A program made the position numbers and the translations under genes. DNA of 64,000 nt from Acidobacteriota bacterium (GTDB taxonomy: Bacteria; Acidobacteriota; Thermoanaerobaculia; Gp7-AA8), in contig JAJXWV010000064.1 of NCBI GenBank assembly GCA_021781455.1, positions 147,054-211,053 of the forward strand, given 5' to 3'. The notes beneath the pieces were generated by a model. The model was not told the origin of the DNA. It worked only from the letters and a program-made list of their open reading frames with translations, and searched no databases. Positions 8,113-18,299 of this stretch are shown piece by piece; the first letter of the stretch is position 1; each line of letters begins with the position of its first letter.

Positions 8113-9862
8113 CCGCTCAGCAGACACGATTCTCATTCTGGGCGGCGCAGGCATGGTCGGCGTCCAGGTGGCGCGCGAAGCGGCGCGCGAGCTGCACCCG
8201 TCGCGCATCGTCGTCGCTTCACTGACGGAGCGCGAAGTCCGCGAGGCCGTGGACGCGCTCAAGGCCGAGATCGGCGACGTCGAGATCATCGGCGCGCCCG
8301 GCAACATCTTCCTGCCGCAATCACTGCAGGGCGTCGATCGCGCCGCCATCCTCTCGAACAGGAAGAACTACGACGCGCTTTTCAACGAGATCTTCTCGCG
8401 TGAAGTCGACTACAAGGAATCTGCGCTCTTTCAGCTGATCGACCGCTTCAAGCCCGATGTCATCGTCGACTCGATCAACACGGCCACCGCGATCAGCTAT
8501 CAGGACGAGTTCAAGATCGCCCAGACCACCAAGTCGATGCTCGACTCGCTCGAGAATCGCCAGGGCAGCATTCCGCACGAGGAGCTCCAGCCGCTCTTTG
8601 CGGCTGTGCGCGAGCTGATCATCTCGCAGGGCATTCCCCAGATCGCGCGGCACATCATGTTCCTGCAGCGCGCGCTCGAGCAGACTTCCGTGCGCATCTA
8701 CGTAAAAGTGGGCACCACCGGAACCGGCGGCATGGGTTTCAACATCCCCTACACGCACAGCGAAGACAAGCCCTCGCCGCAGCTGCTCGCCAAGTCGGCG
8801 ATCGGCTTCGCGCACACGGGCCTGCTGTTCCTCCTGGCCCGCACGCCCGGCGCGTCATCGCAGCACGGCGCCATCATCAAGGAAGTCAAGCCGGGCGCCA
8901 TGATCGGATTCAAGAGCGTGGCCCGGAAGCACATCCGCCTGCGAGGCGAGAGCAAGCCCGCGTACCTCGTCGATCCCCGGCAGGAAGCTGTGGGCGACGA
9001 GCTGCAGCTCCGGGACCCTGCGCCGTACGGGCGGTTCGAAGAGCGCGACGTGCCCCTCGAGATCATCGGCGCCGACACGGGCGAAAACGGTTTCTTCTCG
9101 ATCGGCGAGTTCGAAGCGATCACCTATCCGCGCCAGATGGAGTACGTCACCCCCGAGGAAGTCGCACGCACGGTCATCCTGGAGATCCTCGGAGCCTCCA
9201 CCGGCCGTGACGTCCTGGCTGCCATCGACGGGGCCATCACCGAGCCGAGCTATCGGGCCGGCGTCCTGCGCGAACACGCCATCCGGGAGATGCAGCGCCT
9301 CGAGGAAGTGCTCAAAGCGGAAGTCCTGCCGTCGATCGCTGTCGGCCATCTCGGCCCGCCGAAGCTGTCCAAGCTCCTGGCCGAGGCGCATCTGATCCTC
9401 CAGGCGGCAGAAACAGACGAAATCGCGGCGATCCGCAGCATCGAGCCGAAAGAGATGCAGCGGCGGGTCGAGGATTACGTCGCGGCGAATCCGCGGATCG
9501 TCAGTCAGATCACCACCATCGGCTTGCCGATTCTCCGCGAGCAGAAGGGAAAGCTGGTCCTGACGCGCGGTCCGCGCATCAGCATCCCTCCTGCCGGCAC
9601 GGACGGGACCGTGGTTCCGCTCGACTGCAAGGCTATTGAAAAGTATGCGCAGACCGGCTGGGTCGACCTCCGCCTGCTCAACTTCGAGCGATGGAACGAG
9701 CGGCTCCGCGACATCACCTCGCCCGACATGCAGAAGGAAGGATCGGCCGCATTCGACGCAGGCACCTATCCGGCGCAGCGCTTCGTTCCCGGCGACGTGG
9801 TCGGCTGGCTGCTGACGAACGAGCCGGATGAGCAGGGGATGGTGGGGCGGAGGCTGTACTGA
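8102..9862 (+). CDS. Large NAD(P)-binding Rossmann-fold protein of unknown function
   Basis: 586 residues. The N-terminus has a dinucleotide-binding signature (ILILGGAGMVG) and reads like an SDR or saccharopine-dehydrogenase-type Rossmann domain. A conserved-looking glycine-rich motif VGTTGTGGMGFN lies near residue 205. The C-terminal half is helical with no motif I know. The start is TTG 8102: it follows GAGGAGG at ideal spacing, overlaps trxB by 11 bases, and no later start leaves the nucleotide-binding motif intact. The coupling to trxB suggests a redox role. The reaction is unknown. Confidence 0.7.
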   Translation: MIASRSADTILILGGAGMVGVQVAREAARELHPSRIVVASLTEREVREAVDALKAEIGDVEIIGAPGNIFLPQSLQGVDRAAILSNRKNYDALFNEIFSREVDYKESALFQLIDRFKPDVIVDSINTATAISYQDEFKIAQTTKSMLDSLENRQGSIPHEELQPLFAAVRELIISQGIPQIARHIMFLQRALEQTSVRIYVKVGTTGTGGMGFNIPYTHSEDKPSPQLLAKSAIGFAHTGLLFLLARTPGASSQHGAIIKEVKPGAMIGFKSVARKHIRLRGESKPAYLVDPRQEAVGDELQLRDPAPYGRFEERDVPLEIIGADTGENGFFSIGEFEAITYPRQMEYVTPEEVARTVILEILGASTGRDVLAAIDGAITEPSYRAGVLREHAIREMQRLEEVLKAEVLPSIAVGHLGPPKLSKLLAEAHLILQAAETDEIAAIRSIEPKEMQRRVEDYVAANPRIVSQITTIGLPILREQKGKLVLTRGPRISIPPAGTDGTVVPLDCKAIEKYAQTGWVDLRLLNFERWNERLRDITSPDMQKEGSAAFDAGTYPAQRFVPGDVVGWLLTNEPDEQGMVGRRLY

Positions 9863-9904
9863 CGGTCGCCTGACCGCCATTCTGGGCCGGCGGAGCCGCT
9901 CCCC

Positions 9905-10077
9905 CCGTCACTCTGACTCTGAGCCGGCGGAACCGCGTGGGCGGTGGATGGGCGGGAGCGGTGGGGCGCGGCGAAGAGTCTCTTACCGGGACGATTCGGC
10001 GGTGTGAGGCTCTTCGCCGCGCTACGCCGCTCCACCCGCCCACCCTCCCTCGCGGTTACGCCGGCTCAGAGTGACGG
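9905..10077. repeat. Nested palindromic element, copy 2 (about 173 bp)
   Basis: It has the same plan as the 6.9-kb copy: outer GTCACTCTGA...GAGCCGGCGG arms, inner GCGCGGCGAAGAGTCTC arms and the core TTACCGGGACGATTCGGCGG. The left arm carries a duplicated CTCTGA. A partial second left end (CTGGGCCGGCGGAGCCG) precedes it at 9881-9899. Confidence 0.85.
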
Positions 10078-10085
10078 GGACAAAC

Positions 10086-10117
10086 AAAAACGCCGCCCTG
10101 TGGGGGCGGCGTTTTGA
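10086..10117. terminator. Bidirectional intrinsic terminator
   Basis: Stem AAAACGCCGCCC at 10087-10098 pairs with GGGCGGCGTTTT at 10104-10115, loop TGTGG. It has T-rich tails on both strands and lies between converging genes. It should end both the 8.1-9.9 kb operon and the M23 peptidase gene. Confidence 0.9.
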
Positions 10118-10139
10118 CGTTTGCGCGTCGCGCTGGTTA

Positions 10140-11018
10140 TCAGAAGGCGTTGAGGATGTACTCGAGCGGATTGACCGGATTGTTGTTCAGACGCACTTCG
10201 TAATGGAGGTGCGGTCCGGTGGAGCGGCCGGTGGATCCGACGTAGCCGATGATGTCGCCGCGTTTGACGCGGCTTCCCGGATGGACCTTGAACGCCGAAA
10301 GGTGGCCGTATCGCGTCGAGTAGCCGAAGCCGTGCGAAATGTAGATCACGTTCCCGTAACCGTTCGCCCACTCCGCCTTGACGACCGTGCCGTCGGCCGG
10401 GGCGCGGACGGGCTGGCCGACGGCCGAGGAGATGTCGACCGCGTTGTGAGTGCCGGGCTCGCCGGTGAACGGATCAGAGCGGCCGCCGAAGCCGTCCGTC
10501 AGGATCCCCCGGACGGGCGCGATCGAAGGAGTCGATGAAAGCAGCTGGTCCTGCGCAACGAACTTCTGCTCGAGCACGGAGAGATCTTTTTCGACCTGGC
10601 GCGAGCGGTAGCTCATCTTGTCGAGATCGTCGCTATAGGGGCTGCGGCTGAGGTCCTCGTTCTGTCTCAGACCTCCGACGCCGCCCTGGCTGCCCTCATC
10701 GAGCGTGGAAATGCCGGCGATGATGGCCAGCTTGCGGGTCCGGTCTTCGACGGTCCGGAGCTGAGTGCGAAGGGATTCGACGGATTTACTGAACTGCTCG
10801 TTCGCCGATTGCAGCTCCCGGTTCTCGGTGCGCAGTTTGTGGAGCTCGTGGGTCTGGGAAAGGGAGGTGAAGTACTGAACCGAGAAGAAGGTCGACAGGC
10901 AGAGCGAAGAGGTGACGATGGAGATCAGGGAAAAGAGCAAGCGGTGCGACACTTTCAACTTCCGGAACTTGGCCCGCGCGTGCGGGACAAAGATGATCGT
11001 TGAATAGCGCTTATTCAT
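10140..11018 (-). CDS. M23-family murein endopeptidase with N-terminal anchor and coiled coil
   Basis: 292 residues. A basic N-terminus is followed by one membrane segment near residues 27-48, then a coiled coil of about 80 residues. The LytM/M23 domain is at 170-285, with zinc ligands in HNAVDIS and HLHYEV. Such proteins cleave peptidoglycan cross-links, or regulate amidases when degenerate; here the ligand motifs look intact. A GGAG precedes the ATG at good spacing. It is transcribed alone towards the terminator at 10086-10117. Confidence 0.9.
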   Translation of the reverse strand: MNKRYSTIIFVPHARAKFRKLKVSHRLLFSLISIVTSSLCLSTFFSVQYFTSLSQTHELHKLRTENRELQSANEQFSKSVESLRTQLRTVEDRTRKLAIIAGISTLDEGSQGGVGGLRQNEDLSRSPYSDDLDKMSYRSRQVEKDLSVLEQKFVAQDQLLSSTPSIAPVRGILTDGFGGRSDPFTGEPGTHNAVDISSAVGQPVRAPADGTVVKAEWANGYGNVIYISHGFGYSTRYGHLSAFKVHPGSRVKRGDIIGYVGSTGRSTGPHLHYEVRLNNNPVNPLEYILNAF

Positions 11019-11363
11019 GCTTGCTCCAGACTGGACGAGAATTGGGCCGTTGTGACCGCGTATTCTTAGTGAATACAGATGGATGAGTCAACCCAAAATC
11101 CACCCAAACTTGGAAGGTGTGCATATTGGTGCAAGTGCTCATAACATAAGGACTTGCGGGCCTAAAATATGGCGTAATCGCATATTCGGTCCACGGAATG
11201 GCGCCTTCTCGGTTTCTCGCAAAATAACTCTATTCAACCTTCGCCTACTCTATCCCGGCCGAGTCACGACCTTCCGTGCCTGGAGTCACAAAACTAGTAA
11301 ACTCGGCCGCATCGATCCCACCGGGCCGCTGAGACTCCCGCGGCCCGCCTCAACGGAGCCCAC
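11019..11363. other. Divergent intergenic region, AT-richer than its surroundings
   Basis: 345 bases between the M23 gene and the deaminase gene, with no credible gene. It holds an interrupted palindrome GTATTC-TTAGT-GAATAC at 11060-11076, a possible operator in front of the M23 gene. There is a TAAACT box at 11298-11303 for the deaminase. A 7-bp stem GGGCCGC/GCGGCCC at 11323-11329/11340-11346 lies in the likely deaminase 5' UTR. The base composition between 11085 and 11240 is visibly lower in GC. Confidence 0.55.
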
Positions 11364-11798
11364 ATGCGCGCTGGCTGGAATGAGTACTTCATGGGCATCG
11401 CCCATCAGGCGGCAACTCGCTCAACCTGTCCTCGAAAACATGTCGGAGCAGTCATCGTCCGCGACCGGACCGTGCTTTCAACCGGCTACAACGGATCTCT
11501 TCGCGGCATGCCGCACTGCGAGGAGGTCGGATGCCTGATGGAAGAGGGCCACTGCGTTCAGACCGTGCATGCCGAGGCTAACGCGATCCTGCAGGCGGCG
11601 AAGAACGGCGTCTCCGTCGACGGTGCCGAGATGTATACGACCGCGTCTCCCTGCTGGAATTGCTTCAAGCTGATCGCCAACGCCGGGATCCGACGAATCT
11701 ACTTCGGCGAGTTCTATCGCGAGGAGAGATCGCGCCAGGTCGCCGAGCAGATCGGCATCGAGCTCGTCGATCTGGAGATGCCCGCCTCCCCCAAATAG
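11364..11798 (+). CDS. Deoxycytidylate (dCMP) deaminase family protein
   Basis: 144 residues. Zinc ligands are H69 in HAEAN, C97 and C100 in PCWNC, and the proton shuttle is E71. An extra Cys/His cluster (HCEEVGCLMEEGHC, residues 51-64) is typical of dCMP/ComEB-type deaminases rather than cytidine deaminase. The product would be dUMP for thymidylate synthesis. ATG 11364 follows CGGAGCCCAC, a fair ribosome-binding site. The CTGAGTC hairpin begins right at its stop codon. Confidence 0.88.
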   Translation: MRAGWNEYFMGIAHQAATRSTCPRKHVGAVIVRDRTVLSTGYNGSLRGMPHCEEVGCLMEEGHCVQTVHAEANAILQAAKNGVSVDGAEMYTTASPCWNCFKLIANAGIRRIYFGEFYREERSRQVAEQIGIELVDLEMPASPK

Positions 11799-11894
11799 AG
11801 TCCTGAGTCCTGAGTCCTGAGTCCTGAGTCCTGAGAACAGACGGGATAGACTCGCCCTTTCAGGCTCAGCACTCAGGACTCAGGACTCAGGACT
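11798..11894. repeat. CTGAGTC heptad hairpin, locus 1 (between dCMP deaminase and tsaB)
   Basis: The left arm, 11798-11835, is five head-to-tail 7-base units (AGTCCTG). The right arm, 11864-11894, is the reverse-complement series (CTCAGCACTCAGGACT...). The unique loop is 28 bases. The right arm touches the tsaB ATG and its AGGA lies 7-8 bases before the start codon, so the repeat itself appears to provide the ribosome-binding site. Confidence 0.9.
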
Positions 11895-12542
11895 ATGTAT
11901 GCGCTCGCCGTCGACACCTCGCTCCCGCTCCTCTCGGTGGCACTGCTCTCGGATCGTTCGGTCCTCGGCACGATCGCGCTGGAGGGAAAGGGTTCGCGAA
12001 ATGAGAAGCTCCTTCCGTCGATCGACTGGCTGCTGACCGAGAGCGGGATCGACCGTCAGGCCATCGACCTCTTCGCCGTCACCCGCGGCCCAGGATCCTT
12101 CACCGGCGTGCGCATCGGTCTGGCCACGATTCAGGGTCTGGCCCTGGCGATCGGACGCCCCGTCTGTGCCATGTCGACGCACGAGGCCATTGCGCTGGGG
12201 GAGGGGACTTCGGCCGATCACCCGATCGTCCCTCTCGAGCGGATCCTGGTCTGGGACGACGCCGGACGGGGCGAGATCTACCTTTCGTTTTTCGAAGGTC
12301 ATCACGAGATCGTGGCGCCTCGGCTCGCGAGCGTGGCCGAGAGGGATGAGCTGGCGCGGACGGCGGCGCTCGTGATTCCGACGGCGGAGTTCATCCAGCA
12401 CGGGAATGTCGCGGCGGGATGCGCGCGGCGCGCGGTGGAGATTCATGCGTCGGGCGAGGCGGCGCGGTACACGGACGCGACACCGATCTACGTCCGGCTG
12501 GCCGAAGCCGAGGTCAAGCTGCAGCGGAAAACGAATGGATGA
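11895..12542 (+). CDS. tsaB: tRNA threonylcarbamoyladenosine biosynthesis protein TsaB
   Basis: 215 residues. An N-terminal ASKHA-type fold (ALAVDTSLPLLSVAL) and the family motif GPGSFTGVRIGL around residues 72-83 are seen. TsaB partners TsaD and TsaE in making t6A37 of ANN-decoding tRNAs. The tsaB-rimI order with an 8-base overlap is a common bacterial arrangement. The ATG is directly preceded by a repeat arm, which supplies AGGA. Confidence 0.94.
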   Translation: MYALAVDTSLPLLSVALLSDRSVLGTIALEGKGSRNEKLLPSIDWLLTESGIDRQAIDLFAVTRGPGSFTGVRIGLATIQGLALAIGRPVCAMSTHEAIALGEGTSADHPIVPLERILVWDDAGRGEIYLSFFEGHHEIVAPRLASVAERDELARTAALVIPTAEFIQHGNVAAGCARRAVEIHASGEAARYTDATPIYVRLAEAEVKLQRKTNG

Positions 12543-12981
12543 CGTCGAGATCGCCGTTGCGACTGCGGAGGACATCGACGGCGTCCACCGCCTGGAGGTC
12601 GAGGCGTTTCCGTCGCCGTGGCGCCGCGAGTTCTTCGTCAGCGAGCTGACCGCCAGCGGGCGCTTCAATCTGGTGGCGCGGCGCGGCGGCAAGGTGATCG
12701 GCTACGTGTTCGCCATGTGGTTTTTCGACGAGATGCACGTCAACAAGATCGCCGTCACGCGGCGCGAGCGGCGGCGGGGAATCGCGGCCGAGCTGATGGC
12801 TCGCTGCGTCGAATTCGCCCGGATCCACCGGATCAAGACGGTCTCGCTCGAGGTGCGCGTCACCAACAAGGGTGCTCAGGAGTTCTACAAGATGCTGGAT
12901 TTCCAGGCCACGTATGTTCGCCAGCGCTACTACCCCGACGGCGAGGCCGCCGTGGTCATGACGAAGACTTTGCCTTCGTAG
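12535..12981 (+). CDS. rimI: Ribosomal protein N-alanyl acetyltransferase RimI
   Basis: 148 residues, GNAT fold. The acetyl-CoA loop VTRRERRRGIAAELM (about 75-90) and the following NKGAQEFYKMLDF match RimI-type enzymes. It acetylates the N-terminal Ala of ribosomal protein bS18. It starts inside the end of tsaB (8-base overlap). Its 3' end overlaps the converging lipoprotein gene by 26 bases. Confidence 0.92.
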   Translation: MDDVEIAVATAEDIDGVHRLEVEAFPSPWRREFFVSELTASGRFNLVARRGGKVIGYVFAMWFFDEMHVNKIAVTRRERRRGIAAELMARCVEFARIHRIKTVSLEVRVTNKGAQEFYKMLDFQATYVRQRYYPDGEAAVVMTKTLPS

Positions 12982-14086
12982 TCCAGCGCAGGACGTATCG
13001 CGGGGCCGGCCGCATTTTCGCCATCACGGCCTCGGCGACGTCGGCCGCGCGCACGACCTCGGCGGCTTTGCGCTCCTGCCCGGCCACTGAGCGCGCCAGA
13101 TCGACCGCGGTCTGTTCCTTCGTTTCGTTCAGCACGGCCACCAGCGGATCGGGAGAGACCCACCGCCCCTGCAGGGAGGCGACAGCGTCGAGGACCTTGG
13201 TCATCTCCACCTTGATCGCCCCGTCGGGCGACCGGGAGAACCCTTCCACGGCCAGCGGCGCGCCGCGGACGACGACGGTCATCGCAGCCGGGAATGGATT
13301 GAAGACGAGATCGAAATCGCGATCGATGCTTCCGGATCCTCCCTCGTCGTCGGCGGTCATGAGCTCGAGCCATTGCCTCACCTTGTCGACATATGCGGTC
13401 TCGTCATCACTGAGCAGCGGTCGTTTGGCTTCTTCGTCATCGAAAAGGGCCGTAAACATGGCCTCGGCGCGCGCCGGGTTGGCGTCCATGTATCGGTACA
13501 TCGACCGCAATGCGGCGAAGTAGCCGACGGCACGCTCGGAAAAGACGCCCAGGCGCTTTTCCACCTTCAGGCGCTGTTCTCTCGTGGCGCGGGTGCTCTG
13601 GCCGGTGTAAATCGCCAGCTCTGCCCACCCTTCGCCTCGCGTCACGCTGACGGTCAGCGGGGTATCCGAAAAGAACCTCTGCAGATTGTCGACTGCGATC
13701 GTGCCGCTGTGCTCCGCGCCCACCAGCTCGTGATCGGCCGTATCCAGGCAGGTGCGCTCCGCCTTCGGGTCGGCATTCGCGAAACGGACGGCCCATTCAT
13801 CGTGGCCGGCGAGCAATGCCGAACGGGTTTCCTCGACCAGTGCAGCTTCGGGAGTGCCGGGCTTCTCGTTGTTCAGCCTCGTCTGCGCAGTGATCGTGAC
13901 AAAGATCCCGGTCTCGTCGAAGGCGAGGGTCACGCTCTGCTCGACCGGCTCGCCGCACGACAGCACGAGCAGTCCGATCGCCGCGATCGCGGTGGCGCGA
14001 TTCAGCCGGCGTCGCGAATGGCTTCGATCGGGTCGAGGCGCGATGCCACCCGTGCCGGATACCACGTGGCGATGACGGAAAGGCAT
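12956..14086 (-). CDS. Lipoprotein of unknown function, helical repeat-free body
   Basis: Up to 376 residues. A hydrophobic stretch ends in the lipobox LLVLSC, so the mature protein should be lipidated at that Cys (about residue 44 from the longest start). The body has no motif I recognise. The start is unclear: ATG 14086 gives a 31-residue Arg-rich lead before the signal peptide, GTG 14065 a shorter one, and a CTG just after the LolC/E stop would give a normal signal peptide. It overlaps the upstream permease gene and is probably translated with it, suggesting a shared envelope role. Confidence 0.65.
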   Translation of the reverse strand: MPFRHRHVVSGTGGIAPRPDRSHSRRRLNRATAIAAIGLLVLSCGEPVEQSVTLAFDETGIFVTITAQTRLNNEKPGTPEAALVEETRSALLAGHDEWAVRFANADPKAERTCLDTADHELVGAEHSGTIAVDNLQRFFSDTPLTVSVTRGEGWAELAIYTGQSTRATREQRLKVEKRLGVFSERAVGYFAALRSMYRYMDANPARAEAMFTALFDDEEAKRPLLSDDETAYVDKVRQWLELMTADDEGGSGSIDRDFDLVFNPFPAAMTVVVRGAPLAVEGFSRSPDGAIKVEMTKVLDAVASLQGRWVSPDPLVAVLNETKEQTAVDLARSVAGQERKAAEVVRAADVAEAVMAKMRPAPRYVLRWTTKAKSSS

Positions 14087-15186
14087 ATGGCCACGACATT
14101 AACTCCGATTACGTCCGACGGCTCAAGTGTGAACGGGAGGTAGGTGATGAAGTAGATGTCACGCGGCAGCGGAATGAGCTGGTAGTGATTCGCGGCCCAG
14201 GAGACGCCGATTCCGAAGATGTTCCCGAGGATCGTTCCGGTCAGGCCGATCAGGAGCCCGAGCTGAAGGAAGAGCGAAAGGATGGTCCTTTCCGAGGCGC
14301 CGAGGGTTCGCAGGATGCCCACGGAAGGTCGTTTCTCCATGATCAGCATGGACAGGGAGGAGATGAGGTTCAGCGCGGCGACGAAGATGATCAGCGAGAT
14401 CGTCGCGAACATGACGATCTTTTCCAGCCGCAGAGCGAGGAAGAGGGGGCGGTTGATCTCCTTCCACGTCTTCACCTGCACGGCTGGAAAGAGTGTGGCC
14501 AGTTGCGACTGCACCGACTCGACGTTGGCGGGGTTGCCGAACATCTCGATCGATGTGGGCTTGCCTCCGGTGGCGAAGAGGCTGGAGGCATCGTTCTGGT
14601 CGAGCCAGGCGTCCGTCGCGTTCGGTTCTCCGGACGACGGGAGCAACCGCACGATCCGATACTTCCGCCACACCGGTACCGGGCCAAACGGAGTGAGACG
14701 CGTGCGCGGCGCGACGACGGTCACGTCCTGGCCGATGTCCAGCCCGAGCGCAGCCGCGAAATCGCGGGTGGTGAAGATCACGGCGTCGTGGGCGCCCCAG
14801 GTCACCGGGCCCGCCGCGGGTGCACGGCCGGGAGGGTAGGAGATGATCCGCATGGGGCGGCCGCGGTGCTCGGCCTCGTTGGCGCCCCAGCCGATGCCGC
14901 TGATGACCGGCTCGATGTCGCGCATGCCGAGGCGGGAAGCGGCGGTGACGATGGCCGCGGAGTCGTCGATTGTGTTGGAGTGCTTCGGCTCGATCAGAAT
15001 CTGCGGGCTGGCGGCGATCAGCCGCTCTTTGATCTGGCCCTGCAGACCGGAGAGAAGAGCGAGGGAAATCAGAAGGACGGCGACGCCCACGGCCAGCCCG
15101 AGCATGCTGATCAGGGAAAGGAATGCCGTATGGGCCTGCTTGCGCGCGGTCCAGAGATAGCGCCGCGCGATGCGGGATTCGATCAC
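14002..15186 (-). CDS. LolC/LolE-family lipoprotein-releasing permease
   Basis: 394 residues. One N-terminal membrane span (about 20-45), a large periplasmic domain, then three C-terminal spans of the FtsX type with GILRTLGASERTIL in the coupling region, and a typical ending YPARVASRLDPIEAIR. LolCE with the ATPase LolD extracts lipoproteins from the inner membrane. No lolD lies in this window. GTG start; TAAACT 6 bases upstream on the minus strand (15193-15198) suggests a leaderless message. Confidence 0.88.
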   Translation of the reverse strand: MIESRIARRYLWTARKQAHTAFLSLISMLGLAVGVAVLLISLALLSGLQGQIKERLIAASPQILIEPKHSNTIDDSAAIVTAASRLGMRDIEPVISGIGWGANEAEHRGRPMRIISYPPGRAPAAGPVTWGAHDAVIFTTRDFAAALGLDIGQDVTVVAPRTRLTPFGPVPVWRKYRIVRLLPSSGEPNATDAWLDQNDASSLFATGGKPTSIEMFGNPANVESVQSQLATLFPAVQVKTWKEINRPLFLALRLEKIVMFATISLIIFVAALNLISSLSMLIMEKRPSVGILRTLGASERTILSLFLQLGLLIGLTGTILGNIFGIGVSWAANHYQLIPLPRDIYFITYLPFTLEPSDVIGVNVVAICLSVIATWYPARVASRLDPIEAIRDAG

Positions 15187-15220
15187 GTTGCGAGTTTATC
15201 CCGGGCGGAGGACCGCGGCT

Positions 15221-15388
15221 CCGTCACTCTGCGCCGGCGCAACCGCGGGGGCGGTTGACGGGCCGGAGCGGTGGAGCGCGGCGAAGAGTCTCTTACCGGG
15301 ACGATCAGTCGGTTTGAGACTCTTCGCCGCGCTACGCCGCCAGAGGGCAGGCTGGAAAGCCCGCCCCACACCGGGGGCTCAGTGACGG
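15221..15388. repeat. Nested palindromic element, copy 3 (about 168 bp)
   Basis: Left outer arm CCGTCACTCTGCGCCGGCG, inner arms around GGAGCGCGGCGAAGAGTCTC (15270-15343), then a right part that is different: GGCAGGCTGGAAAGCC-CGCCCCACACC before the outer GTGACGG. That right part matches a separate hairpin module seen at 39.2 and 49.0 kb, so this copy is a mosaic. Confidence 0.8.
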
Positions 15389-15393
15389 GGGCC

Positions 15394-16974
<1,581 letters not shown>

Positions 16975-16985
16975 GGTTTGCTCCA

Positions 16986-17063
16986 GTCCTGAGTCCTGAG
17001 TGCTGAGTCCTGAGTTCTGAGAAGCGTGACCCGCTCAGGACTCAGCACTCAGGACTCAGGACT
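16986..17063. repeat. CTGAGTC heptad hairpin, locus 2
   Basis: Left arm 16986-17021 (CTGAGTC, CTGAGTG and CTGAGTT units) and right arm 17035-17062. The short unique loop is GAAGCGTGACCCG. It lies between lysS and the end of the aminotransferase gene, both on the minus strand. Confidence 0.88.
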
Positions 17064-18230
17064 TTATAGCTTCCGCAGTGCCTCGACCGCCTCTTCAATC
17101 ACGTCCATGGTGGTGGAGAAGGACATGCGCAGGTGGCCCTCGCCCTCCTGGCCGAAGACGAGGCCGGGAACCGAGGCGATGCTCGTCGTCGCCAGCAGCT
17201 GTTCCATCGCCTTCCAGGAGTCGGAGCCGAGGCGTTCGCGAACATCGGGGAAAAGATAGAAGGCTCCCGGCGGGGAGGGGCAGCGCAATCCGGCGTCGTT
17301 GAAGCCCTGGACGAGAAGATCGCGGCGGCGAAGGTACTCGTCGCGCATGGTGGCGAGGTAAGGCGAGCGGTCCTCGATCGCGGCGAGGGCGGCGAATTGA
17401 GTGGGCGTCGAAACGCCGTTGATCGAGTTCAGCACGAGCTTCCGCAGCGGACCCATGAACGCCTGGTCGGCGACCACGTAGCCGATGCGCCAGCCGGTCA
17501 TGGCGAAGCTCTTGCTCAGCGTGTAGACCGTGAGCGTCCGCGAAAACATGCTCGGGAGCGAGGCCATGGAGACGTGTTCGCCGCGGTAGACGAGATCCTC
17601 GTACGCTTCATCGGCGATCACGATCAGGTCGTGCGCGGTGGCGAATGCAGCGATCGACTGCAGCTGTTCGCGCGTGAGGACGTTCCCGGTCGGGTTCGAC
17701 GGCGAGTTGACGTAGAGCACCCGCGTCCGGCTGCTGAGTTTCTTCTCGAGCAGCACGCCAGGGTCCGCGCGATCGCGAATGTCGTCCCAGGCGACCATGA
17801 CCGGGATCCCGCCGCAATAGGTGACCTGGTCCTTGATCGGCGTCCAGTAGGGCGAGAAGAACATCACCTCGTCGCCCGGGTTGACCGTCACCTGGAAGGC
17901 GCAGAAGAGGCCATGGGCGCCGCCATTGACGACGATTGCGTTGTCGGTCGTGGTCTCGATGTGGTTGCGCGTCGAGAGCTTGCTGCGCATCGCGTCGAGG
18001 AGCGGCGCGATGCCGGAGGAGGGGGCGTACCGCGTCTGGTCGGCGTCGACGGCGCGCTTGAGAGCTTCCTTCACGAAATCGGGAGTCGGCATGAAGGGCT
18101 CGCCGCCCTGAAGCTGCAGGACGCGCTCGCCGCGGGCCTTCATGTCCAGCACGCGGTTCCGGATGCGGACGATGTCCGAAAATCCGAGGAGCGAGGCGCG
18201 TTGCGCAGCGTGAAGAGAGGCGTCGGTCAA
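17064..18230 (-). CDS. Class I/II pyridoxal-phosphate aminotransferase
   Basis: 388 residues, fold type I. Substrate and PLP motifs include SPSNPTG, DEAYEDLVY and the Schiff-base Lys in TLSKSFAMTGWR, as in the aspartate/alanine aminotransferase Ib group. The amino acid substrate cannot be fixed from sequence. A second enzyme of the same family is encoded at 47.8-49.0 kb. TTG start at 18230, with a minus-strand TACAAT at 18241-18246 only 10 bases upstream, so the leader is nearly absent. Confidence 0.92.
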   Translation of the reverse strand: MTDASLHAAQRASLLGFSDIVRIRNRVLDMKARGERVLQLQGGEPFMPTPDFVKEALKRAVDADQTRYAPSSGIAPLLDAMRSKLSTRNHIETTTDNAIVVNGGAHGLFCAFQVTVNPGDEVMFFSPYWTPIKDQVTYCGGIPVMVAWDDIRDRADPGVLLEKKLSSRTRVLYVNSPSNPTGNVLTREQLQSIAAFATAHDLIVIADEAYEDLVYRGEHVSMASLPSMFSRTLTVYTLSKSFAMTGWRIGYVVADQAFMGPLRKLVLNSINGVSTPTQFAALAAIEDRSPYLATMRDEYLRRRDLLVQGFNDAGLRCPSPPGAFYLFPDVRERLGSDSWKAMEQLLATTSIASVPGLVFGQEGEGHLRMSFSTTMDVIEEAVEALRKL

Positions 18231-18299
18231 GGCGCGGCGGATTGTATTCGAAGCGGACAGCGTGCAGCGGGCAGGGAGGAGGAAACCTGCCCGCTGGCC

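Noticed and set aside
11083..11538. Plus-strand open frame of about 150 codons upstream of and across the dCMP deaminase gene
   Set aside because: It covers the AT-richer promoter region and runs out of frame through the deaminase, with no ribosome-binding site and poor codon use.
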